From Entoloma clypeatum (Eukaryota; Basidiomycota; Agaricomycetes; Agaricales; Entolomataceae), in assembly GCA_963565915.1 (NCBI GenBank), contig OY751487.1:3348001-3412000 (forward strand): 64,000 nt of DNA, written 5' to 3'. Position 1 is the stretch's first letter. Each line of letters starts with the position of its first letter. The notes under the pieces are model-generated. The model was not told the DNA's origin. It saw only the letters and a list, made by a program, of their open reading frames with translations, and searched no databases. The translations under genes and the position numbers were made by a program. Below are positions 1 to 10,226 of the stretch, piece by piece.

Positions 1-1129
1 GTCAAACCTTTTCCAAGTGCTGGAACCTTGGCCGATTCCAAAGACTCGAAGGTGGCAGAGCTCGTCCTGAAATGTATCTGGAAGTTGGCCCGGAACATTC
101 CTCAAGATCTGAGCGAACAACGTTTGGATCCGATTGAACTCTTCCCAGTGATCGAGCACTTCTTACAGTCTGTCCCACCTAACGAATGGCGTGCACGAGC
201 GACAAATAAAGTGCCTTGCGGCGACATGCCTCTGAGGACTATCAAAGTCATTATCCAGCATGTTGTTGGTGAGCAAGTTTACATGACCTCAGTGGCTGGA
301 AAAGATCTCATCATATTCTGTCATGCAGCTCATCATGGGGACGATGTTTATGATCTATTGTCTGCATCTTTTGACGACCCCTCAGCAACTATCGTGTATC
401 CTTATGTATACCGTATACTCAATTCGACTTCGCGTGCTGTTACCGACATACCACCTCACCGCAGCGGAGGCTCTATCGAACGTCCTATTACACCGTCCTC
501 CAGTCGGCCAATTTCACCCCAGGAAACAGCGTCTTCTGTGAGCCACCCACGATCTCCTACACACCGGACCAGCCCGAGTTCATCCTCCCTCAACGGCAAC
601 GGAGTGGCCTCTCCGACTGTGGAAGAACCAGATCCAGATGCGCAGTTGCTCGCCATCATAGGGCACATTTCCAGCGAAACGACGGGCGCTTTGCACAAGG
701 AGGGTATCACAGAGCTCCACCACTTCTTAAAGGCATATCCTCACAAAAGACCTCGCGTCGAGAAAATGCTTGAGTCTACCGGAGCAGCATTTCGCAAGTA
801 TATTAACCGTGCGTTAGCCAGCCGTGCTGCTGAGGACCAAGAAAGAAACGTTGCCGTAGCAAATACCCTGATTAGTTTGTGATGCCTGCTTGGCAATTGC
901 CCGAAACCTAACTCGTGCTTTCGCAGAACTAGAATCAAGTCACATCGAGCCTCCGATAGTGGATCCCGAGGTCGTCTCCAGAACAGTCAGTCCTCTTGAG
1001 GAGTCGGGTCAGCAACAAGACAAGTTATCTAGGCTTCATGATATCTTCCAGTACCGATCTAGTACCCTCAGCACAGGATCGTCTCAAACTCGAACGCTGC
1101 CATCAGGCACACGACCGCTACCGGGTTGA
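1..1129 (+). CDS. stu2: XMAP215/Dis1/Stu2-family microtubule polymerase, 3' end only
   Basis: The reading frame is open from base 1, so the N-terminal TOG-domain part lies outside the window. The visible part has a helical TOG-like end (ELVLKCIWKLARNIPQDL), a Ser/Pro-rich basic linker, a second helical block (LLAIIGHISSETTGALHKEG) and a short tail ending in DKLSRLHDIFQYRSS. The apparent stop at 882 is avoided by a 52-bp intron at 875-926 (donor GTTTGT, branch CCTAACT, acceptor GCAG), which restores the frame to the stop at 1127-1129. Proteins of this family bind tubulin and speed up growth of microtubule plus ends at spindle poles and kinetochores. The family call rests on the C-terminal region only. 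The last exon is short, and another small 3' intron cannot be excluded. Confidence 0.72.
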
Positions 1130-1294
1130 GGCTGAGGCGTTAACCGAGAGTGAAATCGCATGTAACCTAGTACCATACGGTAACCTACCATACTTAGACT
1201 AATAATTGAGATGAATGCTTTTCTTTTGCTTGTCTTTGTTGGGGTTCGACGTCAGTTCACTGTGCCATCGTGCCCCCGCAACCTCAGCACCAAA

Positions 1295-4052
1295 ATGACT
1301 CTGCCAGCGAAGCAACCTCAAGGCTCCATTTCATATGATGCAGCCATGATGTTTTGGAAGATCATCACCCAAATATTCTTCAGGGAAATTCGACCCAGAG
1401 GCGCATTCAACATCCCTCGAGACGGTCCAGTGATTTTTGTCGGTGCTCCACACAACAACCAAGTATTTTGGCTTGTCTCGTTATCAGAACAAAATTATTC
1501 AATGTGTTTTCTGGATCTAGTTCCTTGATCCTCTTCTCCTTACCCTGGAGGTGTACCGAGAAACACGCCGTCATGTGCAATTCCTTGCCGCTGCAAAAAG
1601 TATGGAGAGAAAGGCCGTGGGTTTCTTTGCAAGGATGATGGATAGTAGTGAGTATCGGATGTATCAGCATGAATGTCTACTCAGTCAAAATACCTCTGGT
1701 AGTCCCTGTCACTCGCGCCGCAGACTCGGCCACCGTTGGTACAGGCCGGATCTGGCTTTCGCCCGATGACGCTTGCCTTGTCTTGGGGCACGGAACGCAA
1801 TTCCTTACCGATTTCTCTCCCCGAATGCAAATCTTGCTGGCCAAGTCCCTCGGATCATTGGTTGCAGAAGTCAATGAAGTTGTCTCTGACACAGAGTTGA
1901 GAATAAAACGAGAATTCGGGGGAGAGAGCGGCAAAGGTACATCTCGGATCAGGGAACGAATGTCTGAGCTGCAACAACAAGGCGTGAAGGGCGTCGAATT
2001 CAAAAAACTGTTGTTCGTCGACCAGCAAGAAATGTACCGTCATGTTTACAAATGCTTGAATGAGGGCGGGAGTATTGGAATTTTCCCAGAAGGTCTGGTT
2101 AGTTTTGCTCTTACCTATGATGGAATGCTGAATGTCCAGCCAGGAGGGAGCCACGATCGTACCGATTTACTTCCGTTGAAAGCGGGAGTATCGATAATGG
2201 CCCTTGGTGCTATGGCAAACGATCCCAAAATCAAGGTCAAGATCGTACCAGTTGGCCTATCGTATTTCCATGCACACAGATTTCGATCTCGGGGTGTGGT
2301 AGAATTTGGAAACGCTCTGGATGTCCCACCCGAGTATGTCGAGATGTTCAAGCAGGGAGGTGCACAAAAGAGAGAGGCGGTCTCCAAATTTTTGGACCTT
2401 ATCTACGATGGTCTCAAAACGGTCACAATAAGGGCTCCAGATTATGACACATTAATGGCGAGTTCTTTATTCATCCTCTGCCTCTTTACTCAGCCAGAAT
2501 ATATAGCTCATTCAAGCTGTTCGCCGACTGTACAAAACTCCGGGCCAGCACCTGACACTGGGCCAAGTTGTTGAATTGAACAAACGTCTACTGCAAGGCT
2601 ATATCCATTTCAAAGACGAACCCAGGGTGCAAAACCTGAGGATGAGTGTACTCAAGTACAACCGGCTTGTCAGGGATCTGGGCCTCCGCGATCATCAAGT
2701 GGGTTGTTGTTACCTATTGTGCCTCGAGTTGCCCTCATTTTCTGTGTACATATAAGGTGCCGCGAGCCCAGAAGGCCAGCTGGAAAACTTTGGGTCTGTT
2801 AACATATCGCGTTCTCCTTCTTTTCATCTGGTCGATCCTTGCGCTTCCTGGCACAATTCTCAACGGTCCAATGTTTATATTGGCATCATTGATCTCCCGA
2901 AAAAAGGCCAGAGGCATGTTACCTTCCGCCGCCCGGATTATCCCTCACTAACTTCTCTATTCAGAGGCCCTTGCTGCATCTGTTGTTAAGATAGCAGGTC
3001 GAGATGTCCTCGCTACATGGAAAGTCCTCATCTGTCTTGGCGTTGCGCCTGTGCTGTATACACTTTATGCATGCCTTGCGACTCTGGTCGCAGTTCGGGC
3101 CAAAGCGCCACTCGTGTGGAGGATTGCAACGCCTTTTCTTGTTTTCATCGCACTACCTTTCATGAACTACGCAGCTCTCAAGTTTGGTGAAGCGGGTGTC
3201 GATGTTCTCAAGTGCGTTATCATTTAGGTCAATCACTCCCGGCTAATTTGAAACCCAGGTCCCTCCCACCCCTGATTGTTGCTCTCGTGCCTGGGCAACA
3301 GCGATCTCTAGATAAACTCAAAGCTATACGTGTTCAGCTTTCCAATGAAGTAGCATCGCTCATCAATGACTTTGGACCCCTTCTATATGAAGATTTCAAT
3401 GAGGTTTGCATTTTCATAGTAACTTAACCCAAACCTTCACTGAAAACCTTTCAAGTGGCGCATTCTGGTTCCATCCGCTAGCGTACCCCCATCTACCGGA
3501 AGACCTGGACTCTGGCGCAGAAAGAGCGGCACTGGTGCTGTTGACGCCCAGGGCTTGGGCCTGACGCATCCAATGACCTGGATTGACGAGCGACTGTTTG
3601 GTTGGAGCCGCAGTGCCAAACGCGGCACGAGTGCTTGGGGAGGATTTTCCGGCGACGAAGCCAGTAGAGTAGGGACGCCTGACGAAACCGATGATGAAGA
3701 CACGGGCGACTATGACAATGTTGTTGGAGTTCTTCCGACTGACGACTACCATCTACCAGGCCTAAAATCCAGTCGCCAAAGCTCCTTTGCAGATCTACAA
3801 AGACTTCGCCTATCCCCATACCCACAGCGAACGTCGGAATCTGTCAAGGTTGCGACATCTGCAGAATATGCGACAGAAGTTCGAAATGAGACGGAAGGTG
3901 GATTGCATATTCGACAGGAACCGAGGACACGGAGAGAAAGCCTATCCGGTCGTGTCCCTGTCATTCGGATCGCAGCCTTAGACCCAACAGAGCCTTTCCC
4001 TGACGCGACACGCGACCTGAACGATGAAATGAGCCGGCAGAAAAACAAATAG
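1295..4052 (+). CDS. SCT1: Glycerol-3-phosphate O-acyltransferase (Sct1/Gpt2 type)
   Basis: Predicted 778 aa from 9 exons (1295-1462, 1521-1647, 1703-2092, 2144-2457, 2507-2698, 2757-2913, 2965-3211, 3259-3403, 3456-4052). It catalyses the first step of glycerolipid synthesis, acylation of glycerol-3-phosphate, at the ER. The PlsC acyltransferase motif H-x4-D (HNNQFLD) is rebuilt across intron 1, and the second motif [18 protein letters not shown] is rebuilt across intron 3. Hydrophobic segments follow in the middle third ([31 protein letters not shown]). The C-terminus is a charged, Ser-rich cytosolic tail, the usual place for phospho-regulation in this family. Introns 4 (2458-2506) and 6 (2914-2964) need GC-AG splicing (GCGAGT and GCATGT donors). 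The ATG at 1295 fits the conserved N-terminal start; an in-frame ATG at 1211 would only add a non-conserved leader. Confidence 0.93.
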
Positions 4053-4136
4053 ATGCGCTTGTTGTTTCCCATTTCAATATGCCGATGTTTTTACAACCTA
4101 GAACAGAGATCTGATTTGCGTTTGCGTATAAGCTGC

Positions 4137-5966
4137 CTAATTGGCATTTAAATAGTTCCCCGCAGTCAGAATTTCCACCCCCGTCTCCGTTATTCTTCGA
4201 TATCATTCGATGAGTACGATCTCGTCCGAAAGGAGGGAAAGGAATCTCAAAACAAACATACAGTAACGTGTCTTCAAATTGAGCACTTCGCTTGCCATCC
4301 ACTGTTGTAGCAGTCCAATTGTCCGGCCAGTGAACGTCATCCCAATTGCCGCCCAAATTGATCATCTACCGGGGATCGGACATGAAAAGCGTGATGAGTG
4401 CTAGGTTTGCTTTAACTCACCGGTTCAATAGTAAATACCTGAAAGTCGCACTTAATACAAGAACAGATGTGGGACCCGAAGCGGAGTTACGTGCCATTCC
4501 AGGTTTCATAGTACCTGCCGCTTTATTCTTTGCATAATGCGGTACATTTGGTGAGCAATGAAAGAGGTCGTTTATGCCGTGACCAGTGTATGTCCGAACG
4601 GTGGCACACCCGTTGGCGCGGGCAATAGGTTCTCTGCAGAATGGAGAGTGAGTCGTGGGACAGTCACGATAAGGGGCTACATACATGACCTTTCCAATAT
4701 CACGGAACAGGGCACCGGGTTTGCATATCTTGATCGCTTCATGAAGGCAATTGCGGGCTGTGCGAATGAGTTTTCTTGAATCGCTGTCTATCTCCCCAAC
4801 AGCATAGGTCTCGTTCAAGTCACCGTGAAAACCTATTAGAAGGGCGCCGACGTCAAACATCGGCCCACCTCGCATAAACTAGGGGTATACCTTGATAATA
4901 AAGGGTCACATCTAGCAAAATTTTCCAAGTTCGATGAGTTGAAAACCCAAAGGGAAATGCGCGCACCGATGTTGATGATGTCGCCCTCTTTGAGTCTTCG
5001 CTTGTCCGGGATACCATGGCAGATCACCTCATTCACTGATCTGGAACATCGTGAGCGATGGAGCAAAGAAAATCCATGGTGACCCGAGCACGTACGTGCA
5101 TACTGATTTGGGAAAGTTACGATAATTCAAGGGCGAAGGATATGCATTCCTTTCGATGGTTGCATTATGAACGATGCCATCGATGTCATCGGTAGTGATA
5201 CCAGGTCGCACATGGGATGCAGCGAGATCCAGGACTTCTCGGGCGAGCTAAGAGGACGTCACTGAAACACTTGGAGGTGGAGATGACCAAAAGAACAATT
5301 ACCCTGCATACTGTCCTCATTTTTTCCTGCTCCTCTTTACTTAAGATTCGGGGGGGTTGACCAGCACTCTTGATTTCTGACAGTGGCTTTCCTAGGAACA
5401 TGACAGAGTGAGGCAAGGCCACGCGTTCTCTGCACGACATCGAATAATGACACGGACCATCTTCAGCGTAGTCGGGCCGAGGGATATGTTCTGGGACTAC
5501 ACGAGTCTGGGATAAGGGGTATACTGGACGTACAGAGCCGGTAAAGGCATAGTTAGGGAAGGGGTTGTAGGTTCCATCTGGGAGCAGGTTGAGTCCCGAT
5601 CCCAAAACAATGTGATTCTAACCTTCTAACGATTTTCCAGACGCGATTGCATGGATTGCCTTGTGGACTTTCTGGTGTAAACTGAAAGTTGAATATACCC
5701 CATTCTGCTCAAGATTTACAATTGACTTGCCCCTGAAAAGTATAGATCTAGTCATCTTCACCCTCTGGGAACGACTAAGACTCACAACCGGCCTTGAAGC
5801 ATTCTTGTCCACAAAAGAAAGACCCTTTTATGCCGATTCTTACGGACTATTTGAACAACAGGGCCGAGAAGATCTTATTGAAGGCCACCTACTTATTGCA
5901 TGTTGGACATTCGAGGTGAGAAGGGGGGTTGCCGTTCGGACAGGAGGGACTCTGACAGGAGGCCAT
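4137..5966 (-). CDS. MAP1: Methionine aminopeptidase 1
   Basis: Predicted 370 aa from 13 exons. It removes the initiator methionine from nascent cytosolic proteins. The N-terminus is the double zinc finger typical of eukaryotic MetAP1: C-x4-C (CQSPSC), ECPTC, then C-x3-C (CGQEC) and H-x3-H (HQKVH). The catalytic pita-bread fold follows, with NEVICHG, DVTLYY, the second metal ligand in [15 protein letters not shown], the glutamate in VFTIEP and the last in TETGVEIL, so all five metal ligands are present. Two exons are tiny: 4891-4911 (21 nt, DVTLYYQ) and 4421-4438 (18 nt, VFTIEP). The intron 4494-4439 uses a GC donor (GCACGT). A conserved Trp in the second zinc finger is Cys here (FKAGCDLHQ), but that junction uses a weak GTCTTA donor and is less certain. 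Confidence 0.94.
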
Positions 5967-6237
5967 GCATATAGTGGGGGTGGAGCAGAAGATTTATTAG
6001 GAAGATCACGAGGTTCGAATCGCTCAAGTTTATACTTTACGACAGCAGATATGATACACCAGGAAGAAGATGCGGGATGTATGCAGGGAAGATGCAAGAA
6101 ATAATTAAATGCACGGATTGTATGTTGAAGGGCTGAAAGGCGATGTAAGAGGCGGAAAAAGCAGCAATTGAAATTAGACGGGTGAATCCCGGTGATACAG
6201 GTCTTTCTCTCGATGGCGACGGTCGGGCGGTGCTTAT

Positions 6238-6870
6238 TTAGCGGGGATAGGGAATAACCTCGAGCTTGTATGCCGTCTCTGTATCGTGGGATGCTCTGCG
6301 AAGGGCTCGGTAATGGGCAATGCCAAAAATATCGATGAGCGCGGCCTCGTTTTCGTTTATCCATGACACGGGAGGCAAACCGCGAATGGTGCGATAGACG
6401 CCCTGAGGAAGATTTTCCTCAAAGACAAGGGTGACGACGCCAGTGAGAAGGCATTGTATGAGGCTGAGGATGTCGTTGATGGGTGGACAAATTTTACGAA
6501 CGGACTCGAAAATGTCACTGTGGAAAACCATCTGCCATTGGACGCGACGCTCGGGAGAGAAGAAGGAGCTGGCATGGACGGGGAGTTGGAGCTTGAGCTG
6601 GGGCCCAGCTGGCAAACCGACGGACGAGCGCCAGATGGACGACGTCTCCAAGGAGAAAAGCATACGTGGGTCTGGGACGGAGGCGTCTGCCCAGTTGTGG
6701 TCACGGATGAGACGGAGCCTGAGAGTCTGGAGCCAACGATGAGCACGGGCATATGTGGCGCCCAAGGCTTCTGCGGTGGTGAGAGGGATGGAAGTGCGGC
6801 GGGCCCAGTCGTCCATGTTCCTGACGTCGCTTGAAAATATGACCTGGGCGCGAGGACGCTGTGACTGCAT
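6238..6870 (-). CDS. Conserved hypothetical protein, 210 aa
   Basis: Single-exon frame with no family that I recognise. The first ATG in the frame is at 6870 (MQSQRPRAQVIFSSDV); the frame stays open upstream to about 6975 but has no other ATG. The protein has an Arg-rich N-terminus, a helical middle (TTAEALGATYARAHRWLQ), a hydrophobic patch (ILSLIQCLLTGVVTLVF) and ends in KLEVIPYPR. No signal peptide or clear transmembrane segment is visible. It lies in tandem behind MAP1 (271 bp to its start codon) and head-to-head with the eIF2B alpha gene. Codon use and balanced composition argue for a real gene, and the absence of introns in this intron-rich neighbourhood is mildly unusual. Function unknown. 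Confidence 0.62.
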   Translation of the reverse strand: MQSQRPRAQVIFSSDVRNMDDWARRTSIPLTTAEALGATYARAHRWLQTLRLRLIRDHNWADASVPDPRMLFSLETSSIWRSSVGLPAGPQLKLQLPVHASSFFSPERRVQWQMVFHSDIFESVRKICPPINDILSLIQCLLTGVVTLVFEENLPQGVYRTIRGLPPVSWINENEAALIDIFGIAHYRALRRASHDTETAYKLEVIPYPR

Positions 6871-7281
6871 GGCTGGTCTGGGGGAGATGAGAGAGGAACG
6901 AGAACGAAGAGAGGGACGGACGCTCACGATGGCGGGGACGACGAGGAGGACGAGGAAGAAAGTATGACGAGGAAATGACTAGAGGAAGGGGGACATGGGC
7001 AGAGGGGGGGGAGGGGTGGGAGGCGGAATATTAAAGGGAAGCGTCGGTCAAAAATACACGTGTATTCACCACGACGCCCCTCGCACTCCGCCGTCCGTCC
7101 GACCCTTGCTCCGGGCCATGCCTGGGTACCACTTACCACGGCCCAGACCTTGTTTCCTCGTCCTTGTTCCTCCTTGTTTCCTCGTCCTCGTCCTTGTTTC
7201 CTCCTTGTTCCTTGTTCCAAGTCGTTGGCAACAATAAACCCATAGACTTACTTCCATTACGTAATATATTCAATCAAGATC
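6871..7281. promoter_or_regulatory. Divergent intergenic region with CCTTGTTTCCTCGT tandem repeats
   Basis: Shared upstream region of the orphan gene (-) and the eIF2B alpha gene (+). It contains an imperfect pyrimidine-rich tandem array at about 7147-7219 built from CCTTGTTCC and TTTCCTCGTC units. CT-rich stretches are common near fungal transcription starts. No clear TATA box is seen on the + side. ORFs through the array are repeat artefacts. Confidence 0.55.
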
Positions 7282-8712
7282 ATGTTCGACATCTATACCG
7301 CCTACCAGGACAAACTCGCAGATGACCAGGTACGTTCTGCCTCCACCTCCCTCCCCCCCCCCCCCCCCCTATATCGTCTCACTACACCAAAAGATATCAA
7401 CCCCTTTGGCAGCCATTCTCGCGCTCACCGACCTCATCCAGAATTCCACAGGCGAGTCCACCGAACACGCGTCCACCGATGGCTACTAATGCCCATCAAG
7501 CCGGCACCATGTTCGAACTCGTCAAGGCCCTCAATGACGGTGCTCAAGTCTTGAGGGATAGATCCTCAAACCCCATAAGTCTGAACGCCGGATGTGAATT
7601 GTTTATCGCATTCGTTACATTATTCCCCCACGACTCATCCGTCCGTCCGTTTCTCTCCCTCGCCTACGGCCACATGTCAACTCTTCATGACAGACTTTTG
7701 TTGACCTCAAGACTAAACTCATCCGACAAGGCCAACAGTATGCCGCCGAAGCACTTACTTATCGCAGGAAAATAGCCGAATTGGCTGTTGGTTTCATCAA
7801 AGATGGCTCCGTTGTATTTTTCCTCCATCCATTTCCCCTGCTTTCCGTTTCTGAAAATCCCTCTCGAGATCCTCACCCATTCACATTCTCGAGTAGTAAT
7901 GCAAACCTTACTACTTGCTCACCAAAGGAAACGGATATCAGGTCTTTAATCGTCAGTTGTCGACTTGAGCGATCGCTTAACTTTTTGACTTCTCAAGTCT
8001 TTGTGACTGAAGCCAGGCCCCGCGGATTGGGGTCGGTGTAGTTTCCTCTTTTCCGCGATGTCCGACCTTTGACGGGTTTCAGAATCAAGACCGCCGAGGC
8101 TCTCAACACCGCTGGTATCCCATGTACAGTGATTCTGGATTCTGCTGTTGCGTACGTTATGGAAAAGGTAGATTTTGTCCTCGTCGGGTCGGAGGCTGTG
8201 GTGGAGAGCGGCGGTCTCATCAATGCTGTTGGCAGCAATCAAATCGCCATCATCGCCAAGGCAGCCAACAAGCCTTTCTACGCGCTTGCAGAAAGGTGCC
8301 GTAATCGGATTCTATCTCTCCCTTTGTTCTCATCTTTTTTTTCAGTTATAAATTCCACCGGCTCTTTCCCCTGTCACAATACGATCTTCCCAATCACAAT
8401 CCTCGAATTTTCTCTTTCTCCCGTCTGATGCCATCGGTTTCTCCCAACCCCACTTCCCTGCACACTGGATCGGGACCCACTCAGAATTCAACGGAAGTGG
8501 CTGGTGCGATGCCATTGAAAATCACTCAGGAGCAGATCTCAGCGAATAATCCTGATGTGGATTATACGAGGTGTGTGCTCTTGGAGCACTCCACCCTGTT
8601 GCCTTCTGACCTCCGTTCTAGACCTGATCTCATATCTCTAGTGTTCTCTGACGTTGGTAGCCTCACACCTGAAGGCGTTAGCCAGTATCTCGTCGGAATG
8701 TTCGCCGGATGA
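7282..8712 (+). CDS. GCN3: Translation initiation factor eIF2B, alpha subunit
   Basis: Predicted 332 aa from 9 exons (7282-7329, 7394-7451, 7501-7640, 7694-7810, 7869-7941, 7998-8031, 8083-8295, 8346-8570, 8622-8712). It is the regulatory alpha subunit of the guanine-nucleotide exchange factor for eIF2 and senses phosphorylated eIF2 alpha in the integrated stress response. Family signatures are ILTHSHSRVVMQTLL, VFVTEARPRG, YVMEKVDFVLVGSEAV, IAIIAKAANKPFYALAES and the C-terminal PDLISLVFSDVGSLTPEGVS. Length matches the family. Intron 2 (7452-7500) is a GC-AG intron with donor GCGAGT and a CTACTAAT branch site; without it the frame breaks. Intron 1 carries a 17-nt C run. Confidence 0.95.
7353..7369 (+). 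repeat. C17 homopolymer tract in intron 1 of eIF2B alpha
   Basis: Uninterrupted run of 17 C just downstream of the GTACGT donor. Such runs are prone to sequencing and assembly length errors; being intronic, a length error would not affect the protein. Confidence 0.9.
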
Positions 8713-9616
8713 CTTGTAACGTGCTGTAACATGACGCAATTGACATGCTGCTCACTGGCAAGGCACCCTGATTGAGGGACCATTAGATTATCGCGATAGC
8801 CGATTTGACTTTAGGCGCGAAGATATCTTACACCACGGGCCTCGAGGCTCTGTCAAGCACATTGATGATCGGTCCTTGCTAAGAACCATTGCCTGTGTGA
8901 TATCGCTTCTTGTTAGATATAATATTCGCTGCTTCTTGAAGGCACTAGTCAGGCATACATATAAGTGCGAGTCTTGTCACTGTATTTCACTAACTTATAC
9001 CCGTCTGAAGACGAAAAAAAAGTCGCCGCGTGGATAAGAACGGATTTTCTGGGCCCCAAAGCTGCCTCGCTGAGACCACGTTTGCATCGTTGGACACCAT
9101 TGCGACGTTGTCCGAGATCAAGACGGGACGTAAAAGAATCCGTGAATCAACGTTGAAAATTATATATTTGCTCATGGGACTTAAAACTCCATGCGGTGAT
9201 CACTTTCATCTCACATCGTTCGAGGAGATACAATGTAGGAAAAAACCCTCTTTGTCAAGAAGAAATTTAGGATACCAGCGTTTAGGACTAAAAGCCTCGC
9301 TCGAGGTGCGGAAAGGGCTCTCTTTTTTTTATTATGCGCGTCCAGCCGTGAGTTTCTTCGAAATTTCCGACGATGGGTCATTTTGGGCTCATTAACGAGG
9401 CATAAGTTCCGAAAACATATGTCTCCATCTTGATAAAAATTCCAGGCGGTCCGGACCCTGATCAACGTCCAATCAGTGAAAATACTGTTCTTCATTTGAG
9501 ATACTGGAGGACGTATAAATGTGTCGCCTTTGAGAACTTGCTGTCTCTATCCTTATACCTGAACATAATCTGCCCCCCGCCCCCCCCCCAGCTTCTACGT
9601 CCCAGATCAGTTACCC
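8713..9616. other. Intergenic stretch without a supported gene
   Basis: About 900 bp between eIF2B alpha and the small Cys-rich gene. The longest frame (9030-9395, +) lacks an ATG start and shows no recognisable motif. It contains a C-rich run near 9573-9589. I see no RNA gene or repeat here. Confidence 0.5.
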
Positions 9617-10180
9617 ATGTGTCGGTGGCGACAGTGAGCTTCATCCCTTTGTCATTGCTGTCCAGTACTTGGCCCGACGCGTCATAAAAGAGTACAACAC
9701 TACTTTACCGTGTGCGGGCATGTCCACAACCTGGTACGTCCCCGCAAATGACCTTGTATGACTGGCTTGTCTGACATGGGAAGCGGCAGGCCGACGAGAT
9801 GGTGAGGAGGCCCAGGAGCGACGGCGTCTGTTAATGACAAAGACTCTGCAGATTCAATGCGACGACCGATTTTGCAAGTTCAGCACCGCACATCCCATGC
9901 CCGCTCCCTACGATTGTGGCCCGAACTGCAAGACATCGTGTTGGCAGTAGTGCGTGGTTCGCTCACCTACGTTGACATGTGCACGACGCTGACACCGTCG
10001 CGCTGGTTAAGCCGGCAGTTCCCTGAGCAGTACAGTGAGGGATATGACCCGATTTTGCGATCGTTGACTGATTTCTGCCAGACCGTACAATCAACAGGCT
10101 GTGCTATTCTTGCGAAACAGCGCAAGAAGAAGGACGTCGCCAGGAATGAGCCGATATCGGAGTTAATAAATACTGCATAA
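9617..10180 (+). CDS. Small Cys/His-rich agaricomycete protein of unknown function
   Basis: Predicted 111 aa from 5 exons: 9617-9633, 9691-9733, 9790-9801 (12 nt), 9852-9946 and 10012-10180. The assembled N-terminal half carries CGHVHNLADEMIQCDDRFC, then KFSTAHP, YDCGPNCKTSCWH and FPEQYSEGYDPI. The spacing of Cys/His pairs (CGH, C-x4-C, HP, C-x3-C-x3-C) looks like a small metal-binding or disulphide-stabilised fold. I recall many unannotated agaricomycete proteins with a CGH ... CKxS ... HP ... CxxTCWQ layout, and this matches. No signal peptide is visible. The gene is invisible to simple ORF calling because of its micro-exons. Its stop lies only 46 bp before the next start codon. Function unknown. 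Confidence 0.72.
9790..9801 (+). other. 12-nt microexon (codes Ala-Asp-Glu-Met)
   Basis: Lies between introns 9734-9789 (GTACGT...GGCAG) and 9802-9851 (GTGAGG...TGCAG). Both flanking phases are 0, so skipping it would drop four residues without changing frame. Confidence 0.65.
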
Positions 10181-10226
10181 TTATGTGAAAATTAAATGCA
10201 AACATGATTACATAATAGCCACCTAA

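Noticed and set aside
6924..7257. Several short frames with Gly/Arg-, Ser- or Thr/Arg-rich repeats.
   Set aside because: They are translations of the pyrimidine tandem repeat and adjacent low-complexity DNA.
9030..9395. 121-residue open frame on the plus strand.
   Set aside because: No ATG start, no motif, and poor composition for a real protein.
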